From JAYPEY01 sp047618185 (GTDB taxonomy: Bacteria > Verrucomicrobiota > Verrucomicrobiia > Limisphaerales > JAYPEY01): a stretch of DNA of 51,907 nucleotides. The notes under the pieces are model-generated. The model saw only the letters and a list, made by a program, of their open reading frames with translations. It did no database searches and was not told the origin of the DNA. Both the position numbers and the translations under genes were made by a program. Positions 42,987-51,668 of the stretch are shown piece after piece. The DNA lies in the NCBI GenBank assembly GCA_047618185.1, contig JBLHKZ010000005.1, forward strand, positions 1-51,907. Direction: 5' to 3'. How positions within the stretch are numbered: the stretch's first letter is position 1; the number at the start of each line of letters is the position of its first letter.

Positions 42987-44213
42987 CTATTTGATATGAT
43001 CCTGCAAAGAAAAGATCGGGAGCACCATGCCGATAAAAATCGTGCCGATGAACCCGGCGATGAAAAACAACATCAGCGGTTCGGTCAACGCCACGGCGGT
43101 CTTGAGCTGCCGGTCGAGATCGATCTCGGCCACGTCCGCGATGCGCACGAGTTCCTCGTCGAGGCGGCTGCTTTCCTCGGCGACGCCGATCATTTCCAGA
43201 ATGGAGCTGGGGAAGAGTTCCTTGCTCTTGCCCAGGCTGGGGCCGAGGGCGTCACCTTTTTTTACGCCTTCGATCGAGTCGGCGATGGTGTCGGTGAGCA
43301 TCTGATTGCCGATGGCCTTGCTGGCGACGGTCAGGGCGCTGATGAGCGAAACGCCTGCGCCGAGCAGGGTGCCGAGCATGCGGCAGAAGCGCGCCATGGC
43401 GTAGCGCGCGACGAGGCTGCCGATCACCGGGATCTTCAAGGTCGCCTGCGCTCGGGCGCGTCGGCCTTTGTCGGTGATGAGCCAGTTGCGCAACGCATAG
43501 CCGGCGACGCCGGCAAAAACCAGGCCCCAGATGGCGGCGGGCGAGGTCATGAAATTGCTCGTGCCCACGATGGCCTGGGTCAGTAAAGGCAGTTCGGCGC
43601 CGAATCCCTCGAACAAGGTCTGAAAACGCGGGATGAAGAAGGTCATCAGGAAGACCAAAACACCCATGGCCATCACCAACAGAATGACCGGGTAGAGCAG
43701 GGCGGTCATGACCTTGGATTTCAATTCCTTTTCACGGGCTTGAAAGTCGGCGATCTGGTTGAGCACGACATCGAGGAAGCCACCGGTTTCGCCGGCGTTG
43801 ACCATCGCGGTGTAGATCTTGGGAAAGACTTCGGGCGATTTGGCCATCGCTTCGTTCAGCGCCATGCCGTCGATAACGAGGTCATGAATTTCCTTCCACT
43901 TTTCCTTGGCGGCGGGAGTGGAGGCTTCTTTGTAGAGAATGACGAGAGCGCGACTGAGGGGGAGGCCGGCCGAGAGCAGGCTGGAGAGGAGCCGGGTGAA
44001 GTTCTCCAACATTGCCGGCGTGACTTTCTTCGACTGCCACGGCGCGCCGGAGGCCTGCCTGGCTTTGCCCTTGCCGGCGCCTTCGATGATCTTAAGCGGA
44101 TCCAGTCCCTGGCCTTCAAGCTGCCGAATGGCGTCGGCGCGGCCGCCCGCGTCGATCGTGCCTTCGGTGACTCCGCCGCCCGCGGCGATGGCTTTATATT
44201 GGAAGATGGCCAT
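42987..44213 (-). CDS. gspF: GspF inner-membrane platform protein
   Basis: A protein of 408 residues, the normal length. N-terminal FQYKAIAAGGGVTEGTIDAG, two cytoplasmic T2SF domains (FTRLLSSLLSAGLPLSRALV ... FPKIYTAMVNAGETGGFLDV; then FCRMLGTLLGAGVSLISALT ... FPSSILEMIGVAEESSRLDE) and three membrane segments (around 175-205, 225-245, 380-400). Each T2SF copy keeps the conserved Gly-x-x-Leu and Glu-x-Gly motifs. Anchors GspE and the pseudopilus base. 79 bases of AT-rich spacer separate it from gspE. Confidence 0.95.
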   Translation of the reverse strand: MAIFQYKAIAAGGGVTEGTIDAGGRADAIRQLEGQGLDPLKIIEGAGKGKARQASGAPWQSKKVTPAMLENFTRLLSSLLSAGLPLSRALVILYKEASTPAAKEKWKEIHDLVIDGMALNEAMAKSPEVFPKIYTAMVNAGETGGFLDVVLNQIADFQAREKELKSKVMTALLYPVILLVMAMGVLVFLMTFFIPRFQTLFEGFGAELPLLTQAIVGTSNFMTSPAAIWGLVFAGVAGYALRNWLITDKGRRARAQATLKIPVIGSLVARYAMARFCRMLGTLLGAGVSLISALTVASKAIGNQMLTDTIADSIEGVKKGDALGPSLGKSKELFPSSILEMIGVAEESSRLDEELVRIADVAEIDLDRQLKTAVALTEPLMLFFIAGFIGTIFIGMVLPIFSLQDHIK

Positions 44214-44292
44214 TTCGAAAGATCTGGATTTCAGATTTCAGATCTCATGATTTGTGATCTGAGATTTCAAATTTGGGATTCGAAGTTTCATG
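44214..44292. repeat. AT-rich spacer with imperfect inverted repeats between gspE and gspF
   Basis: Bounded by TTCGAA at both ends (44214-44219, 44279-44284) and containing GGATTTCAGATTTCAGATC and GATCTGAGATTTCAAATT. A related sequence, GAATCTCAGATTTCAGAT, is found at about 35755-35772 between two secretin genes of the same operon. Confidence 0.5.
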
Positions 44293-45957
44293 TCAGTCTC
44301 CGGTTTGATCCTTGGTGACGCGCATGACTTCGTTGGGCGTGGTGATGCCGAGCGACACGAGCCGCCAGCCGTCTTCATTGAGCGTGCGCATGCCGCGCTT
44401 GATCGCGGCTTCCTTGAGCTGGCCGGAGGAGACTTCCTCCAAAATCATTTCGCGAATTTCCGGGCTCAGGTCCATGAGTTCAAAAATGGCGTGACGACCG
44501 GCGTAGCCCGTGTTGCGGCAGGATTCGCAGCCGACGGCCTGGTAGATGGTCGAGCCATCCAGACCGGGGACGCGCTTCTTCAGCGCCTCGGTCTCGGCGG
44601 CGGTGTCTTCCACCCGGCACTCCTTGCAAAGTACGCGGACAAGGCGTTGGGCGAGCACGGCTTCGAGTGAGGAGGCAACGAGGTAGGGTTCGACGCCCAT
44701 GTCGACGAGCCGGGTCAGGGCGCTGGGCGCGTCGTTCGTGTGCAGAGTTGAAAAGACGAGATGGCCGGTGAGCGAGGCCTGCACGGCGATTTGAGCGGTT
44801 TCCTTGTCACGGATTTCGCCGATGAGCACGACGTCTGGGTCATGACGCAGGATGGAGCGGAGTCCGCGGGCAAAGGTCAGGCCGGCTTTTTCGGAGACCT
44901 GGATCTGATTGACGCCCTTGAGTTGGTATTCGACCGGATCTTCAATCGTAATGATTTTGCGAACCGAATCGTTAATTTGATTCAGCGCGGTATAGAGCGT
45001 CGAGGTTTTGCCGCTGCCGGTCGGGCCAGTGACGAGCGCGATGCCGTGGGGCAGGCTCAGCACCTTGCTGAATTTCTCGACTTCCTCGGCATTCATGCCG
45101 AGTTCCGCAATTGGCCGCAGGGAGGAATCCTGGCGTAAGAGACGCATGACGACGGCCTCGCCGTGCAGCATGGGAATTACCGAGACGCGGACATCGACAT
45201 CGAATTCGCCGGTGCGCAGCTTGATGCGGCCGTCCTGAGGCAGTCGCTTTTCGGCGATGTTCAGCTGGCTGAGAATTTTGATGCGCGAGACGATCGCGGG
45301 TTGAAAGCGTTTGATGGTGGCGGGAACGGGGATTTCCTGGAGGACGCCGTCCACGCGGTAGCGAATGCGGAATTCATCTTCGAAGGGCTCCAGATGAATG
45401 TCGGAGGAGTTGATCTCGATCGCGTCTTTGAGCACTTGATTGACGAAGCGGATGATCGAGGCGTCTGCGGCGGCGCTGTCGAGATCGCCATCATCGGCGC
45501 CCTCTTCGGCGAGGACTTCAAACCCGGCTTCCTCTTCGAGCTGGTCGATGGTTTCCGCGCCGACGCCGAGCTGTTGCTTGATCTGTTTTCGCAGCGCCTC
45601 GGTCGGAGCGAGGACGGGCTGAAGGTGCAGGCCGGTCAGCGCCTTGAGGGTGTCGATGCCCTCGGTGTGAAAAAGACGGCTGGTCGCGATGAACACGGAG
45701 CCGTTCTGACGGCCGATGGGCAGCAGTTCCTGGCGGGTGAGGACCCGGGCCGGGAATTCGGCGAGCAGCTCCTTTTCGGGTTCCAGCTCCTCAAGGTCGT
45801 TAAATTCAAGTTCGTATTCGGAGGCGAGCCACTGAAGCACGTGAGCTTCGGTCTCGGGTTCCTTTTGCGCGCCCGCCTTAATCTGTGCGGCCAGTAGCTC
45901 GCCGTCGTCTTCCGACAGTTGGCGCGCCTCGATCATTTCGATGAGCAGCTCTTTCAT
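44293..45957 (-). CDS. gspE: GspE secretion ATPase
   Basis: A protein of 554 residues. N-terminal MshEN/T2SSE_N-type region (1-140), then the PilB/GspE ATPase: SSDIHLEPFEDEFRIRYRVD, Walker A GPTGSGKT at 311-318, Asp box IITIEDPVEY, Walker B DPDVVLIGEIRD at 373-384, His box LTGHLVFSTLHTND. A tetra-cysteine zinc site is complete: Cys444, Cys447 (CKEC) and Cys477, Cys480 (CESC). Hexameric cytoplasmic motor that drives pseudopilus growth; partners are GspL and GspF, both in the operon. First core T2SS gene of the leftward transcript. Confidence 0.96.
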   Translation of the reverse strand: MKELLIEMIEARQLSEDDGELLAAQIKAGAQKEPETEAHVLQWLASEYELEFNDLEELEPEKELLAEFPARVLTRQELLPIGRQNGSVFIATSRLFHTEGIDTLKALTGLHLQPVLAPTEALRKQIKQQLGVGAETIDQLEEEAGFEVLAEEGADDGDLDSAAADASIIRFVNQVLKDAIEINSSDIHLEPFEDEFRIRYRVDGVLQEIPVPATIKRFQPAIVSRIKILSQLNIAEKRLPQDGRIKLRTGEFDVDVRVSVIPMLHGEAVVMRLLRQDSSLRPIAELGMNAEEVEKFSKVLSLPHGIALVTGPTGSGKTSTLYTALNQINDSVRKIITIEDPVEYQLKGVNQIQVSEKAGLTFARGLRSILRHDPDVVLIGEIRDKETAQIAVQASLTGHLVFSTLHTNDAPSALTRLVDMGVEPYLVASSLEAVLAQRLVRVLCKECRVEDTAAETEALKKRVPGLDGSTIYQAVGCESCRNTGYAGRHAIFELMDLSPEIREMILEEVSSGQLKEAAIKRGMRTLNEDGWRLVSLGITTPNEVMRVTKDQTGD

Positions 45958-46017
45958 GGCCTGGGTTCCGGCGCGGGGACGGGGAGGAGTTGGTTGGGCG
46001 GATGGTCTGGGAGAGAA

Positions 46018-46046
46018 GGAAGGCGGCCCGATCTGGGCCGCCTTCC
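46018..46046. terminator. Perfect 12-bp hairpin between the accessory gene and gspE
   Basis: GGAAGGCGGCCC (46018-46029), five-base loop, GGGCCGCCTTCC (46035-46046). On the minus strand it lies after the accessory gene stop (46063) and 61 bases before gspE. Only a weak pyrimidine tract follows, so it may be an attenuator, processing stem or partial terminator. Confidence 0.6.
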
Positions 46047-46062
46047 GTGGAGAGTTGTCAGC

Positions 46063-46659
46063 TTAGCGGACGAGTCCCATCGTCAATGCCGTGCCTTCCT
46101 GCTTCACTGTCAGGAGTTCTTTCAGGCTGTCCTGAGCTTTCTCAAGGGCGGCCGTTTTGGAGGCGCGCTCACTGCGGAAGGCTGCGAGAGCGGATTTGAT
46201 CGCGCCTTCGTCGCCGGATTCGAGGGCTTTCGTGAGGGCTTCAGCTTTGGGGTTGGGCGTTCCGCCGAAACGGCTGCCGCCAGTGCGACCACCGCCGCGT
46301 TGTCCGCTGCGGGCCTGTTCGCCGCCTTGTCCGCCGCGCTCGCCTCCGCGGGCCTGTTCGCCGCCTTGTCCGCCGCGCTCGCCACCGCCGCGGCCGGGAC
46401 GTCCGCTGCCCAAACTCGGTCGAATTGTCGGAACGGCCTGTCGAGCGGCGCTAACCTTGTCGATGCGCTCGCCGATGATCGCCCACTCGTCGTCGTTCTT
46501 GATTTCGAGAGCGGTGCGAAAGCGCTCCTTCATCATCTTCATCATGGCTTCACGGTCGAAGCCGCCGCCGCCGCGTTGTTGGGCCATGGCTGAGAAACTC
46601 GTCGTCAGGGCGCAGATCGCGACCGCGACGCCAATTCTTCGGGTCAGGGAATTTTTCAT
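46063..46659 (-). CDS. Exported Gly/Arg/Gln-rich accessory protein upstream of the T2SS
   Basis: A protein of 198 residues; ATG 46659 gives a signal peptide ending FSAMAQQRGG. A helical segment follows (MMKMMKERFRTALEIKNDDE and WAIIGERIDKVSAARQ), then low-complexity Gly/Arg/Gln sequence with two copies of a 13-residue unit (GERGGQGGEQARG / GERGGQGGEQARS) encoded by a 39-bp tandem repeat at 46312-46389, and a second helical part (ALTKALESGDEGAIKSALAA). I do not know the family. It lies at the head of the leftward secretion gene series, and its repeats resemble the Gly/Arg-rich tails of the split secretin proteins, so a periplasmic role beside the T2SS is possible but unproven. Confidence 0.75.
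   Translation of the reverse strand: MKNSLTRRIGVAVAICALTTSFSAMAQQRGGGGFDREAMMKMMKERFRTALEIKNDDEWAIIGERIDKVSAARQAVPTIRPSLGSGRPGRGGGERGGQGGEQARGGERGGQGGEQARSGQRGGGRTGGSRFGGTPNPKAEALTKALESGDEGAIKSALAAFRSERASKTAALEKAQDSLKELLTVKQEGTALTMGLVR
46312..46389. repeat. Two tandem 39-bp units encoding a 13-residue repeat
   Basis: 46312-46350 and 46351-46389 differ at very few positions. In-frame, so copy-number change would alter repeat length without frameshift. Confidence 0.8.
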
Positions 46660-47082
46660 ATTTTTGTGAGGATTTGTCTTTTTCTGTGGTTTTCTAAATT
46701 GGCCGCTGCGGCCGAGATGCCCGGTCTTTCGCTCGGCAACTCGGCCTTCGCGTCGCATCCAGTCTCTAGAACGCGAGCGGGTCGTCGGTGGTTACGACAA
46801 ATTCCATGTTTCTCGGCCATTTCGGGGCGTGGAATTGTGACAATTTTGTAACCTAAACACCCTCAAGCCAAAATGTCGTGAATCACATTGCCGGCGCCGG
46901 CGGTGAGGCGGAATTCTTCCGGGGGATTCCTTTGTCTCCATTCCCTTGTCAAATTCCTTCAGGTTTTTGGATCGGAGGAAACGGGATGAATCTCGTTCTA
47001 CTAATTGCGTGTCGGTTGCGTTTCGAGCTCCGCCGGCAATCTCGGATTGCCCGATTGCCCAGCCGCCGACTAGGATCGCTGG
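46660..47082. other. Divergent 423-base intergenic region
   Basis: Separates the leftward secretion series from the rightward cytochrome gene and should hold both promoters. No confident promoter, repeat doublet or small gene was recognised. Confidence 0.45.
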
Positions 47083-49674
47083 ATGCAATCTTCGATTCTG
47101 AGTCGGAGCGTGATGGGCGCGCTATTCGTTGCAACGATCCTCCTCTTGTTTGCAAGCACGAGCGCGCTTGCTCAGGGAGGTGATCGTCCGGGGCACAACA
47201 TGGTCGAGGTCTGGCGGGATATGGATGTGCCGCCGGCGCCCGTTCTTTCGCCCGAGGCGGCCTTGAAATCATTTACGCTCCAGCCGGGGTATCGCATCGA
47301 GTTGGTCGCGGCGGAGCCTTTGGTCAGCGATCCGGTGATTGTAAAGGTTGACGAGGATGGGCGGCTCTGGGTCGTGGAGATGCGCGGCTACATGCCGAAT
47401 GTTGACGGCACGGGGGAGGAGATCCGCACGGGGCGGATTGGCGTCCTCGAAGACACTGATGGCGACGGCCGCATGGACAAGCGCACGGACTTCCTTGAGG
47501 GCCTGCAAATGCCGCGCGCGATCGCCTTCGTGAATGGAGGCGTCCTTGTCGCCGAGCCGCCCAACCTGTTTTTCTGCCGAGACCTCGATGGGGATCTTCG
47601 CTGCGACAGCATGGAAATCGTCCTGCGCGACTACGGCGTTCAAGGGCCGGTCGAGGTGACGGACAACGGTCTGCTGCGCGGTCTCGACAACTGGCTCTAC
47701 AACGCGCGCAGCGACAAGCGGTTGCGCTTCATCGACGGCAAGTGGGTCTTGAAACATGACTACACCCGCGGCCAATGGGGCATTTCGCAGGACGACTACG
47801 GTCGGCTCTATTTTAATCAGAATACCCGTCCGTTGCGGGTGGATCTGATTCCGGGGCGCTACTACACCCGCAATCGAAATCACACCGGGCGCGCCGGCGT
47901 GGATCTGACGATTTACAAAGACATCGCTGTTTGGACCGATCGCGTGAATCCGGGCATCAATCGCGGCTACATGCCGGAGATGCTGCGCGACGGGAAACTG
48001 TCCACCTTTACGGCCGCCTGTTCGCCGACGATCTACCGCGGGGGGAATTATCCGGCCGACGTTCGTGGGGACGCCTTCATCTGCGAGCCCTGCGGCAATT
48101 TGGTTCGTCATCAGAATATTGTTTTTTCGGAGGCTGGAGCCTCCAGTTCCAACGCCTATGAAAAGGCGGAGTGGCTGACATCGACGGATGAGCGCTTTCG
48201 GCCGGTCAGCCTTTGCGACGCGCCGGACGGCTCCATGTATGTCGTGGACATGTATCGAGGCATCATTCAACACAAGCTTTACCTCACGACCTTCCTGCGG
48301 AAGCAGATTATCGAGCGAAAATTGGACAACCCGCTGGGGCTGGGACGAATCTATCGCGTCGTTCATGAATCCAAACCGGTCGGGCCGAAGCCGCAATTGT
48401 CGAACGCCTCGGCCTCGCAATTGGTGAGTCTGTTGTCGCACTCGCAGGGCTGGTGGCGCGACACGGCGCAGCGGTTGCTGGTCGATCGCGGCGACGCGTC
48501 GATGGCTCCCGAGCTGAAGCGCGTCGCGCAAAACGGCCAGAGCGAATTGGCGCGGCTGCATGCGTTGTGGACGTTGGAAGGACTTGGCGCGGTGGATGGC
48601 GCCACCGTGGAGCGCGCTTTGGGCGACTCGCATCCGCAAGTTCGGATCGCCGGATTACGTCTGGCTGAGAAACCGCTTTCAGGAACGGCGAGCAATGAGG
48701 CGGATGAGGAGAATCAACTGTCATTGTTGCAGAGCGTGTTGGCATTGCGGGACGATCCGAGCATTGAAGTCCTTCGCCAATTCGCGCTTTCCCTGGGCGA
48801 AGTTCGATTGCCCGAGGCAGAGCCGGCGCTGCGCAGCGTTCTTGGCGCTCACGCCGAAGACCAGATTGTCCGGGACGGCGCGCTGAGCGGATTAGGCGGA
48901 CGCGAGTTGGAATTTCTCCAACGCGCGCTGGCGGATGCGGAGTGGGACAACGCCGGCGGTCGTCACGCGTCGGTCGTTCGACAGTTGGCCGCCTGCGTGG
49001 CGCGCGAACGAAACGCCGGCCGTGTTGATCGCTTGCTGAGCCTGGCTTTGAAGCGCGCTAGTGGCGGCGACTGGCGCGGCAAGGCGATTCTCGACGGCGT
49101 GGTTTCCGCGGCGACGGCAAAAGGGCGCGCGCCCAAACCGATCGCCTATAAACAGCAACCCGCTTCATTCGCGAAGCTGCTTGCCCACAAGCTCGGCGCC
49201 ATTTCGAGCCGCGCCAAAAAGTTGGAGAAATTCCTGGTCTGGGGTGAAGCCGCGAAACCGCTTCCGCCGCCGCGCGCGTTGACGAAGGCTGAGGCGAAGC
49301 GATTTGCGGAGGGGAAGACGCTGTTTCAAATGACCTGCGCAGCTTGCCATATGCCGGATGGATTGGGGCAGGAGGGCAAGGCTCCGCCATTGCTGGATTC
49401 GCCCTTCTTGCTGGGGTCGCCAGAGCGATTGATTCGCATCGTGCAAAATGGCGTGACCGGCCCGATCACCGTGCACGGTCGCGTCTACGACATGACAATG
49501 CCCGGGCTGCAGGGCATCAGCGACGAGCAGATCGCGTCGATCCTGACCTACGCGCGTCGTGAGTGGGAGCATCGCGCGGATCCGATCGACGCGGCGACTG
49601 TCACGCGAGCGAAGAAGGCGATTGGCGGGCGGGAAATTCCGTGGACCGAGAAGGAGTTGTTGAAGATCAAGTGA
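47083..49674 (+). CDS. PVC-type membrane-bound dehydrogenase-like propeller with HEAT repeats and cytochrome c
   Basis: A protein of 863 residues from ATG 47083, signal peptide ending SALAQGG. Residues about 65-400 form the 'putative membrane-bound dehydrogenase domain' propeller common in PVC bacteria (GYRIELVAAEPLVSDPVIVK, DEDGRLWVVEMRGYMPNVDG, GRIGVLEDTDGDGRMDKRTD, DGSMYVVDMYRGIIQHK). HEAT-like helices span about 440-650 (ELARLHALWTLEGLG). A C-terminal cytochrome c domain has CAACH (Cys752, Cys755, His756) and a likely Met axial ligand in YDMTMPGLQGISDEQIASIL. Periplasmic; presumed to pass electrons from an unknown substrate. Monocistronic. Confidence 0.92.
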   Translation: MQSSILSRSVMGALFVATILLLFASTSALAQGGDRPGHNMVEVWRDMDVPPAPVLSPEAALKSFTLQPGYRIELVAAEPLVSDPVIVKVDEDGRLWVVEMRGYMPNVDGTGEEIRTGRIGVLEDTDGDGRMDKRTDFLEGLQMPRAIAFVNGGVLVAEPPNLFFCRDLDGDLRCDSMEIVLRDYGVQGPVEVTDNGLLRGLDNWLYNARSDKRLRFIDGKWVLKHDYTRGQWGISQDDYGRLYFNQNTRPLRVDLIPGRYYTRNRNHTGRAGVDLTIYKDIAVWTDRVNPGINRGYMPEMLRDGKLSTFTAACSPTIYRGGNYPADVRGDAFICEPCGNLVRHQNIVFSEAGASSSNAYEKAEWLTSTDERFRPVSLCDAPDGSMYVVDMYRGIIQHKLYLTTFLRKQIIERKLDNPLGLGRIYRVVHESKPVGPKPQLSNASASQLVSLLSHSQGWWRDTAQRLLVDRGDASMAPELKRVAQNGQSELARLHALWTLEGLGAVDGATVERALGDSHPQVRIAGLRLAEKPLSGTASNEADEENQLSLLQSVLALRDDPSIEVLRQFALSLGEVRLPEAEPALRSVLGAHAEDQIVRDGALSGLGGRELEFLQRALADAEWDNAGGRHASVVRQLAACVARERNAGRVDRLLSLALKRASGGDWRGKAILDGVVSAATAKGRAPKPIAYKQQPASFAKLLAHKLGAISSRAKKLEKFLVWGEAAKPLPPPRALTKAEAKRFAEGKTLFQMTCAACHMPDGLGQEGKAPPLLDSPFLLGSPERLIRIVQNGVTGPITVHGRVYDMTMPGLQGISDEQIASILTYARREWEHRADPIDAATVTRAKKAIGGREIPWTEKELLKIK

Positions 49675-49689
49675 GGCGAGAGTTTCGGC

Positions 49690-49928
49690 GCCTGCTTTCG
49701 GTGGTAATCAGTCTCGATCATTGAAATAGTCGGGCATGCGGGGCTGGTGTCGGTCTTGCCGGATTCGATTTCAGTCCACCGGCGGTCTGCTTCGGTCAGC
49801 CACGCTTGTTCGATCTGGGCCTCGTCAAAGTCCGCCTGTTGGCGCTGAATCGAGTCCAGAACCCGCGCTCGGTCATCTTTGTCAATCTCCCGGATTCGCG
49901 CTGTGATTTCTTCAAGGATCTGATTCAT
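49690..49928 (-). pseudogene. Orphan, probably truncated addiction-module antitoxin
   Basis: From ATG 49928: MNQILEEITARIREIDKDDR, then IEQAWLTEADRRWTEIESGKTD. The pattern of a helical N-terminus and xxAWxxExxRRxxExxSGK matches the 'putative addiction module component' antitoxin family (TIGR02574-like, about 75 residues). The usual end of the family (Ile-Pro-x-Glu-Glu-Val) is not seen after SGKTDT, and the open frame runs on into the convergent cytochrome gene. No ParE/RelE-like toxin is adjacent. The remaining gap bases contain nothing else. Confidence 0.5.
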
Positions 49929-49994
49929 GTGCGCAATTTAGTTTGGTTGGCGCATTCAGGTAACGCACGTATTCATCGTCGCGAGCTGTCCGAC

Positions 49995-51431
49995 TCATTC
50001 GTAGATCTGCTTCAGCTGGTAGAGCAGGGAATCGACGATCTTTTCCGAGGCGGCGACTTCGAGGGTGCAGCTGCCGAGCCAGGCTTCGTAGCCGCCGAGG
50101 CGATGTTGGCGCGGGGTGGGGAGGTAGCCGTAGTGGCCGTTGGCCAGCTCGATGGTGAAGGTGTGGTGCATCGGGCTGCGGGCTTTGATGTCGAGGCCGA
50201 TTTCCACGAAGGTCTCGCAGGGGATGGACGTGATGCCGAGATCGCCGATGCGGATGGCCTGGAGAATGATGTCCTCGGTCTCGGGACCCTCGTGGAGCCT
50301 GAGCGTCCAGTCGGCGTAGGCTTTGGCGCGGGGCGGGAGTTTCTTGATGTCAGGCTCGGCGATGAACTTGCGGGCGTTGGCGACCATTTCCGGAGAAGGC
50401 TTGCGCAGTCTCAGGCTCAGTTCCTGTTGCATCATGCCCAGGGGAACCCAGTCCTCGAAGACGATCTGCTTGTGCTTCGCCGCGACCGCGTCGGCCACGT
50501 CGTTGGCGACCAGCTTGATCTGTTCGAAGGGTTCCTTACGCGGTTGGGGCGTGAAGAAATTGATGTTGTTGATGTCGCCGCTCGTGCCGTTGGACATGAT
50601 CCCGACAAACGGCTTTTTGCCGTCGGTCTTTGCCCCGAACCGTTGGGCGATCTGTTTGGCAAACTCGCCGAAGTAATCCGCTGAGACGCCGCCGCCGGGC
50701 ACGCCGCCGACGTAGTGTAGCGAGTAATTCGCCAGCAGGGAGATCGGACGACCGTCCTTCGCCTGCACGGAGATGAACGACACATCGGGATCGGTCGGGC
50801 CCGCGGGATTGAGGAGCAAGCCTTTGCCGCGCGGCGGGTTCATGACGACGATGTCGTTTGTCGTGCCGAAGGGGTTTTGACGTTTCGCGGCGGGCAGGGT
50901 GTGCCAACGGCGATTGAAGACGTGCTTCTGAAGATGAGCGGCGCCCCAACCGATGCGCGCCGGTTCGAGATTCGCTTCGGCGCGTTTAATCGATTCCGCG
51001 ATGCCCTCGGTCATTTGCTCAAGATAGTCGGGGCTGGCCTTCACGCCAATGGCGTCCCAAGTCTTGGACGCGGGAGCCGAGTGCGTGTGCGTCGCGCTGA
51101 CAAGGATGCGGTTCGCGGGGATCTTCGTGCGCTTGGCGGCGCGCTTTTTGGCCTCGTCGAAAAGCGGGCGCTTGATCAGGCAATTGTCGACCACGACGAT
51201 GGCCAGCCGGGTCTCACCGTCGTCGAGGACGAGGGCGCGGGCGTGCAGCGGGTCCCAGGCCTTTGTCGCCTGCCGGTCGGAGAAAGAGCCGACCAGGGAG
51301 ACCGGCCATTTGGCGGGCGTGATGTCGACGGCTGCCGCGCCGGCAAGGAGCGTCTTGTCGGCGGCGTGGGTTGTGTTCGCCAGACAGAAAGTGAGTGCGA
51401 TCGCAGAAAAGAGGAGTCGGATGGATTTCAT
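49995..51431 (-). CDS. Neutral/alkaline non-lysosomal ceramidase-family protein, exported
   Basis: A protein of 478 residues from ATG 51431, signal peptide ending TTHAADKT. The N-terminal segment LLAGAAAVDITPAKWPVSLV, DPLHARALVLDDGETRLAIV, and ANRILVSATHTHSAP match the ceramidase N-terminal domain; His-x-His in ATHTHS and LLANYSLHYVGG supply candidate zinc ligands. Ends YLPTPRQHRLGGYEAWLG as in the family. PVC genomes hold many such proteins that probably hydrolyse N-acyl or other bonds outside the cell; the true substrate is unknown. An upstream in-frame extension to 51527 is rejected in favour of the signal peptide. Confidence 0.87.
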   Translation of the reverse strand: MKSIRLLFSAIALTFCLANTTHAADKTLLAGAAAVDITPAKWPVSLVGSFSDRQATKAWDPLHARALVLDDGETRLAIVVVDNCLIKRPLFDEAKKRAAKRTKIPANRILVSATHTHSAPASKTWDAIGVKASPDYLEQMTEGIAESIKRAEANLEPARIGWGAAHLQKHVFNRRWHTLPAAKRQNPFGTTNDIVVMNPPRGKGLLLNPAGPTDPDVSFISVQAKDGRPISLLANYSLHYVGGVPGGGVSADYFGEFAKQIAQRFGAKTDGKKPFVGIMSNGTSGDINNINFFTPQPRKEPFEQIKLVANDVADAVAAKHKQIVFEDWVPLGMMQQELSLRLRKPSPEMVANARKFIAEPDIKKLPPRAKAYADWTLRLHEGPETEDIILQAIRIGDLGITSIPCETFVEIGLDIKARSPMHHTFTIELANGHYGYLPTPRQHRLGGYEAWLGSCTLEVAASEKIVDSLLYQLKQIYE

Positions 51432-51503
51432 AACGGAATGAGTTCTTCGAATTTTTGGCACTGTAACGTTCTTGAGGGTCCGCGCAAACTGAATCAAATA
51501 GGA

Positions 51504-51617
51504 ATGATTGGATTCATAAAAGAACATCGGAGAGTGAATCCCGATTTGTCGATCGAGGAGGCGAAGTCTGATTTTCGCCGCTTCCGGGAGATCCTGAACA
51601 AGGAATCTGGAAAATAA
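51504..51617 (+). CDS. Possible small protein or gene fragment
   Basis: ATG 51504 gives 37 residues (MIGFIKEHRRVNPDLSIEEA then KSDFRRFREILNKESGK). Charged and helical, protein-like composition; GGA is placed too close to the ATG for a good ribosome site. Family unknown; could be the end of a decayed gene. Confidence 0.3.
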   Translation: MIGFIKEHRRVNPDLSIEEAKSDFRRFREILNKESGK

Positions 51618-51620
51618 TCG

Positions 51621-51650
51621 ATTTGGAACGCGTTCCCTACCGCGTCGAAT
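51621..51650. repeat. Half copy of the GGAACGCGTTCCCTACC repeat family
   Basis: GATTTGGAACGCGTTCCCTA followed by CCGCGTCGAA resembles one arm of the 2401-2537 and 5044-5125 doublets but is shortened. Confidence 0.5.
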
Positions 51651-51668
51651 CGAACTCCCGGAGGGGGA

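Noticed and set aside
46300..46390. Possible CRISPR-like array
   Set aside because: Only two adjacent units without spacers, in frame inside a coding sequence; a protein repeat.
47269..48639. Long open frame (456 codons) on the minus strand
   Set aside because: Antisense shadow of the PVC cytochrome/HEAT gene; Arg/His/Val-biased sequence with no recognisable motif.
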